Made by a program: the position numbers and the translations under genes. 28,523 bases of DNA from positions 1 to 28,523 of the forward strand of contig JBGSYN010000028.1 in the NCBI GenBank assembly GCA_041750975.1, read 5' to 3'. Shown in pieces: positions 25,068 to 28,523 of this stretch (within the stretch, counting starts at the first letter, position 1; each line of letters begins with the position of its first letter). The stretch comes from JBGSYN01 sp041750975 (GTDB lineage Bacteria; Pseudomonadota; Alphaproteobacteria; Geminicoccales; Geminicoccaceae). The notes under the pieces were generated by a model, which did not search any database, was not told where the DNA came from, and saw only the letters and a list, made by a program, of their open reading frames with translations.

Positions 25068-27434
25068 TCAGTTCACATAGTAGCTGCGATACTTCGCATA
25101 ATATTTGTCGACACCGCCATAGCCATATTTGGCGTGGCGCTCAACATTCACCTGGGTGATCACGGCACCCGCCACCGGACAATTCTGGCCCATGATCATC
25201 TTCGTCGAATCTTCGAGCGTGTCGCGGCCGGTCTTCTCCCACTGCACCACCAGGAGCAACGTATCGGCGAATTCGGTGATGACGCGGCTGTCGCTGACGC
25301 CCAGATAAGGCGGGCTGTCGACGACGATCCAATCGTAGCGGGTCCGCAACTCGGTCATCAGCCGCTTCATCCGCTGCGAGCTCAGCAAAGTCGTCGGATT
25401 GCTCGGTGTCCGGTTGATCGAGACGATATCGAGACCGGTCGCATCGTCGTGCAGGATCAGATCCTCGAGCGAGAGCGTGTCGGTGAGGTAATCGACAAGA
25501 CCGCCCTGGCGCGCCTCGGCGATTTCCCGCTGCACGCTCGGATGGCGCAGATCGAGATCCATCAACAGCGTCTTCGCACCCGAGCCTTGCAGCGATGAGG
25601 CGAGACTGGTCGACAGCGTCGTTTTACCTTCATTCGGGACCGACGAGGTGATCTGGATAACCTGCGGCGGCTGGTCGACATTGCTCAGCCGCAGCGAGGT
25701 GTGAATGCTGCGAATCGCCTCCGCATAGGTAGAGAGCGGCTTTTCGAGCAGATATTCGTGTAGCTTCTGGCCGCGCTTGATTTTAACAAACGGAATGTAA
25801 CCGAGGCAGGGGAGCCCGAAATATTGCTCGATCTGTTTGGCACTGCGAATGCCGGTATCCAGCCGCTCGAGGAGAAGCGCCAGCAGCACGCCGATCATGG
25901 TCGACGCAGTGAGGCCGACTGCGGCGAATAGCGCGGGCCCCGGCGAGCTTGGACCGGTCGGGACCTTGGCCAGGCCGAGGATGCGGGCATCCGATTCGAT
26001 GATCTGTTCCTGCTCGCGGGTCTCATAATAGCGGGTCAAAAAATTCTCATAAAGATTGCGGACCGCAGTGGCCTGCCGCTCGAGCTCATGGATCGGCATC
26101 GCCGCCTGGCGGCTCGCGGAGCTTTCGGCCTTGATCCGGTCGATCTCCGCCTCGAGCGCATCGACCCTCGATTGCGCGATCTGCGCATCGTTGCGCAGAT
26201 TGACGATGATCCGATCGACCTCGGTGCCCATCTTGGCGCGAAGCTGCTGTTTGTCGACAATGATCGCCTGGATCCTCGGATGACGCTCCCCGAAAGAGGA
26301 TTTGAGCTCGGTCTCGAGACGCTCGAGTTCGGTTTCCTGGCGCCACAGCTCGACGAACAGCGGCGACGACATGACTTCGGGCACGGTTTCGAGACTCTCG
26401 TTGCGCGACAGCAGTTCCTCGATCAGCCGCACCCGCGCATTGCGTTCGGCCACCGCCGAGCGGGCGGCGGCGAGCTCCGCATTGAGGTTGATCAGCTCGA
26501 GTTCGTTGAGCGAGTTCTGATTGATGTCCTGCAGATCGTTGTCGGCGCGGAACTGCTCGATCTCGGCCTCGGCCTCCTCGAGCTGGATCTTCAGTGATTC
26601 GACCCGGCTCAACAGCCAGTCGCTGGCACGCCCCGTCGCTTCCTGCTTGGTGTCGACCGAGGACAGCACGAACAGCTCGGCGAACTTGTTCGCGATGTGG
26701 GCGGCTTTTTCCGGGTTGTCCGAGGTGAAGCTGATATTCAGCACCAGGGACCGTCCGTCCTGACTGACCTGGAGCCGATCGTCGACATTGCGCTCGGTCA
26801 TGTCGTCCGCGATCAGCGAGGTGGTATCGGCATCGAGCGCAAGCGGCCGCTCCTCGGCGAGCCCGGTGGCGATCAGCCAATTGTCCGGCATCCAGTTGAC
26901 GAAGGAGCGCCAGGGATCCTCGAGGACGACATCGACCTCGCGTTGGAATTCCTCCTGCAGGGTGGGATTGAACTCGGAATCCTGCTGCAGCCGCAAGGCG
27001 TCGACGACATTGGCGACATTGTCGGGCGAGCGGATCATCTTGATCTGGGTGTCGACCGTCGTCGCGTCGGTGCCGAGGCCCGAAAGGACCGCCTGGACGT
27101 CGACCACGTTCGACTGGCGCGAATCGATCATGATCGTCGACGTCGCGGTATATTGAGCCGTCATCTGCATGCCCGCCATCGCCGCGACCACCATGCCGAG
27201 AACGCCGACCCCGGCGATCATCTTCCAACGGCGCCGCAACATATTGAGAATGTCGCGAATGTCGAAGCCGTCGCCCTCATCCCCATAATAGGGGCTGCCG
27301 TAAGGCGATGACCCGATCGCAGCGCCGCCGTAAGGGTTCGCCTCGTAGCTGCGATCGTGGGGAATTGAGGGAACGCCGTCATGGGGACGGGCAGAATGAC
27401 GTGGGTCCGGGAGCATTCCTGGATCGTTGCGCAT
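25068..27434 (-). CDS. Polysaccharide co-polymerase / bacterial tyrosine autokinase (Wzc/ExoP-type)
   Basis: This inner-membrane protein of 788 residues regulates chain length and export of an exopolysaccharide or capsule. Order: a Tyr/Pro/Gly-rich cytoplasmic tail (1-58), first membrane helix (about 71-89), a long periplasmic Wzz-type region with coiled-coil heptads (about 270-470), second helix (about 500-525), then the BY-kinase domain. Kinase motifs are a Walker A of the form S-S-V-P-N-E-G-K-T-T (about 598), Walker A' L-L-M-D-L-D-L-R-H-P (about 625) and Walker B W-I-V-V-D-S-P-P (about 703). The tail holds seven tyrosines in the last 19 residues (770, 772, 778, 779, 782, 785, 786), the usual autophosphorylation cluster. 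Start is the ATG at 27434, with only a weak GGA upstream. No glycosyltransferase or Wza gene is in the window. A gap of 97 nt separates it from glgE. Confidence 0.95.
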   Translation of the reverse strand: MRNDPGMLPDPRHSARPHDGVPSIPHDRSYEANPYGGAAIGSSPYGSPYYGDEGDGFDIRDILNMLRRRWKMIAGVGVLGMVVAAMAGMQMTAQYTATSTIMIDSRQSNVVDVQAVLSGLGTDATTVDTQIKMIRSPDNVANVVDALRLQQDSEFNPTLQEEFQREVDVVLEDPWRSFVNWMPDNWLIATGLAEERPLALDADTTSLIADDMTERNVDDRLQVSQDGRSLVLNISFTSDNPEKAAHIANKFAELFVLSSVDTKQEATGRASDWLLSRVESLKIQLEEAEAEIEQFRADNDLQDINQNSLNELELINLNAELAAARSAVAERNARVRLIEELLSRNESLETVPEVMSSPLFVELWRQETELERLETELKSSFGERHPRIQAIIVDKQQLRAKMGTEVDRIIVNLRNDAQIAQSRVDALEAEIDRIKAESSASRQAAMPIHELERQATAVRNLYENFLTRYYETREQEQIIESDARILGLAKVPTGPSSPGPALFAAVGLTASTMIGVLLALLLERLDTGIRSAKQIEQYFGLPCLGYIPFVKIKRGQKLHEYLLEKPLSTYAEAIRSIHTSLRLSNVDQPPQVIQITSSVPNEGKTTLSTSLASSLQGSGAKTLLMDLDLRHPSVQREIAEARQGGLVDYLTDTLSLEDLILHDDATGLDIVSINRTPSNPTTLLSSQRMKRLMTELRTRYDWIVVDSPPYLGVSDSRVITEFADTLLLVVQWEKTGRDTLEDSTKMIMGQNCPVAGAVITQVNVERHAKYGYGGVDKYYAKYRSYYVN

Positions 27435-27454
27435 TAAGTTCCGACTCGATTTAT

Positions 27455-27467
27455 TGAGCGCCGCTCA
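27455..27467. repeat. Palindrome in front of the autokinase gene
   Basis: TGAGCG and CGCTCA flank a single central C, about 20 nt upstream of the autokinase ATG. As DNA this is a compact dyad that a dimeric regulator could bind; as RNA the stem would shrink to about 4 bp. GAGCG recurs at 27471-27475. The function is unknown. Confidence 0.4.
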
Positions 27468-27551
27468 TCCGAGCGTTGCCGCCAGTTTGTTGAACCTGGA
27501 ACTGACCGCAAACTAGCTGCCCCGACCATACCTCAATCCCTTAGGATGCCA

Positions 27552-27569
27552 AGACTTTCCGTTAAGTCT
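27552..27569. repeat. 6-bp inverted repeat in the autokinase leader
   Basis: AGACTT at 27552-27557 and AAGTCT at 27564-27569 are exact reverse complements around a 6-nt loop. It would form a hairpin in the long leader of the autokinase mRNA if transcription begins near 27680. No T-run follows in either direction. Confidence 0.45.
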
Positions 27570-27601
27570 CGCTCAGGTTGGCTAAGTCGGAGCGGGGTCA
27601 T

Positions 27602-27636
27602 CGACACCGAACAATCCGGAAATAATGTCGGCGTCG
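27602..27636. repeat. 9-bp imperfect inverted repeat in the autokinase leader
   Basis: CGACACCGA at 27602-27610 and TCGGCGTCG at 27628-27636 pair at 8 of 9 positions across a 17-nt loop. Together with the repeat at 27552-27569 it suggests a folded leader RNA upstream of the autokinase gene. No known riboswitch or JUMPstart element is recognised. Confidence 0.4.
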
Positions 27637-27686
27637 TGCGTTGTTTTCGGGCGACGATAGCAATATAACGAACATCAGGCGCCAGT

Positions 27687-27715
27687 ATAATAAACTCTAT
27701 AGTTGAAAGATACAA
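27687..27715 (-). promoter_or_regulatory. Candidate sigma-70-type promoter for the autokinase gene
   Basis: On the minus strand TTGTAT (27715-27710) and TATTAT (27692-27687) are separated by 17 nt, matching the housekeeping consensus at 4/6 and 5/6. Transcription would begin near 27680 and leave a leader of about 245 nt. An inverted repeat (AGTTG/CAACT, 27701-27717) overlaps the -35 element and could be an operator. A plus-strand TATAAT at 27686-27691 occupies nearly the same bases but lacks a good -35. Confidence 0.4.
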
Positions 27716-27740
27716 CTCTGGGCAATGTTGTTTTCGACTA

Positions 27741-27769
27741 AGACAACTATAGCGCGAGTGCTGTTGTCT
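27741..27769. repeat. 7-bp inverted repeat AGACAAC/GTTGTCT
   Basis: Arms at 27741-27747 and 27763-27769 are exact reverse complements with a 15-nt spacer. GTTG or CAAC occurs eight times between 27700 and 27830, so this stretch may hold a set of related regulator sites between the two divergent genes. The spacing is irregular and no regulator is named. Confidence 0.4.
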
Positions 27770-27865
27770 ATGTTGAGGCACGCACACTTCCCGACCGGCG
27801 TTGCGCCATCCCTGCCTATGCCGTTGTGTCGCAGCTATTTAGTGGGCCGGCGACGGATATAGGCC

Positions 27866-27904
27866 TTGCCAAGAGGATAATCATGAGGATAACAATTCTC
27901 TTGG
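27866..27904 (+). promoter_or_regulatory. Candidate promoter and operator of the secreted repeat protein
   Basis: TTGCCA (27866-27871) and GATAAC (27888-27893), 16 nt apart, could be -35 and -10 elements, giving a leader of about 45 nt. An inverted repeat CCAAGAG/CTCTTGG (27869-27875 and 27898-27904) brackets the -10 region. A direct repeat GAGGATAA occurs at 27873-27880 and 27885-27892, 12 nt apart. This arrangement resembles a regulated promoter, but the -10 matches the consensus at only 4/6. Confidence 0.35.
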
Positions 27905-27934
27905 AAAACGTCGGTTATTTGATACGTCAAAAAC

Positions 27935-27940
27935 GAGGAG
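27935..27940 (+). promoter_or_regulatory. Ribosome-binding site of the secreted repeat protein
   Basis: GAGGAG lies 6 nt before the ATG at 27947. Together with the signal peptide that follows, it fixes the start of a gene that otherwise runs off the window. Confidence 0.75.
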
Positions 27941-27946
27941 CGCCTT

Positions 27947-28523
27947 ATGAGTGCAAAGACAGCAAAATTGGCCGGAACGGCGGCTCTAGCGGTCGGCCTT
28001 CTTGCCGCTTCAAGCTATGACGCATCGGCGCAATCTTTCAGTCGGGTGTTCGACGGTCCATCGGGGTTCAACTCGAACTTCTTCGGGTTGCCTGGCGGCA
28101 CTAACCTCAGCGGGGCGTCGATCTCGAACGTGTCATCTGGCTGTGGCAATGTTACAGCGTCGGGTTCCAACATTATTGCACGGCCAGGCGCCCCGGGCGA
28201 TTGCTCGTTCACCGCCGATGTCGGCGGCCAGACTTATAACGTGTCCGGTACCTTCCAGGGCGATCTTAATATGCCGGAGCCGCCGCAGCCGGGTTCGACA
28301 TCGTTCATGCGGAATTTTAGCGGACCATCTAGGTTTACGCTCGACCGCATCCTTCAAGGCATAAATCCGAACAATTTTGCAGGCCTTGGCGGCATTGTCG
28401 GCATCAGCGGCGTCATGGGCGGTACGGCCAAGATCGGCAGCGACGGCAGCGTCATCGCGATGCCTAGCGGGGTTGGTCCTTTCTCGTTTACCGTTACCTT
28501 CGCCAATGGCGTGACGCGGCTGG
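27947..28523 (+). CDS. Secreted protein with ~90-residue internal repeat (5' part)
   Basis: The frame opens at the ATG at 27947 and stays open to the window edge (192 complete codons), so the C-terminus is missing. Residues 1-28 are a signal peptide: K4 and K7, then an Ala/Gly/Leu-rich core, with A-S-A cleavage before Q29. The mature part is Gly/Ser/Asn-rich with few charges. It contains a repeat: S-F-S-R-V-F-D-G-P-S-G-F at 30-41 returns as S-F-M-R-N-F-S-G-P-S-R-F at 119-130, and later N-I-I-A-R-P and C-S-F-T return as S-V-I-A-M-P and F-S-F-T. Unit 1 has two cysteines (66, 86) that unit 2 lacks at the matching places. A P-E-P-P-Q-P linker joins the units. I do not recognise the family; a periplasmic, surface or matrix protein is likely. 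It diverges from the autokinase gene. Confidence 0.85.
   Translation, partial: MSAKTAKLAGTAALAVGLLAASSYDASAQSFSRVFDGPSGFNSNFFGLPGGTNLSGASISNVSSGCGNVTASGSNIIARPGAPGDCSFTADVGGQTYNVSGTFQGDLNMPEPPQPGSTSFMRNFSGPSRFTLDRILQGINPNNFAGLGGIVGISGVMGGTAKIGSDGSVIAMPSGVGPFSFTVTFANGVTRL

Noticed and set aside
27435..27680. JUMPstart/ops element before the autokinase gene
   Set aside because: I looked for GGCGGTAG on the minus strand and found no match.
27533..27787. 84-codon minus-strand frame in the intergenic region
   Set aside because: No ribosome-binding site, no domain, and it runs through the inverted repeats and candidate promoter.
27826..28020. 64-codon plus-strand frame overlapping the secreted-protein start
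   Set aside because: The frame from 27947 has a good ribosome site, a signal peptide and an internal repeat; this one has none of these.

Overview
The window reads as a high-GC chromosomal segment from a Gram-negative bacterium, most likely an alphaproteobacterium. Three things point that way: the large two-domain GlgE together with a TreS-maltokinase fusion, the Wzc/ExoP-type tyrosine autokinase, and family-1 sugar-binding proteins with classical signal peptides. I cannot name a genus. I see no tRNA, rRNA, CRISPR array, transposase or attachment site.

Layout. (1) 1-1140, plus strand: the end of a small exported protein of unknown function, overlapping by ATGA a polytopic membrane protein that resembles the DedA/VTT group. 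(2) 1151-24970, minus strand: one long, tightly packed gene train, read from right to left as glgE, treS-maltokinase, glgB, a glgX-treZ fusion, malQ, treY, a glucosylglycerol hydrolase-like GH13 gene (gghA), a MetC-type PLP enzyme, a sugar-binding lipid-free periplasmic protein and two ABC permeases. Five junctions in this train are ATGA overlaps and no gap exceeds 45 nt. (3) 25068-27434, minus strand: a polysaccharide-export tyrosine autokinase, 97 nt upstream of glgE and possibly the first gene of the same transcript. (4) 27435-27946: an AT-richer intergenic region with several inverted repeats and candidate promoters in both directions. (5) 27947 to the end, plus strand: the start of a secreted protein with an internal repeat of about 90 residues, cut off by the window edge.

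How the genes fit together (inference from known families). GlgX debranches glycogen to maltodextrins. TreY and TreZ convert maltodextrins to trehalose. TreS isomerises trehalose to maltose, its maltokinase half makes maltose-1-phosphate, GlgE polymerises that into alpha-glucan, GlgB branches the product, and MalQ recycles short oligomers. The train therefore encodes a closed trehalose-glycogen cycle without GlgA or GlgC. Its downstream end adds a probable glucosylglycerol hydrolase and an importer that lacks its own ATPase, which suggests uptake and breakdown of a compatible solute feeding the same pool.

Most unusual points: the in-frame GlgX-TreZ fusion that still keeps an internal Shine-Dalgarno, ATG and ATGA signature; the extra N-terminal GH13 domain of GlgE, which appears to have lost all three catalytic carboxylates; the sulfur-amino-acid-type PLP enzyme inside a sugar operon, with a perfect hairpin at its stop codon; and the structured region between the autokinase and the repeat protein.
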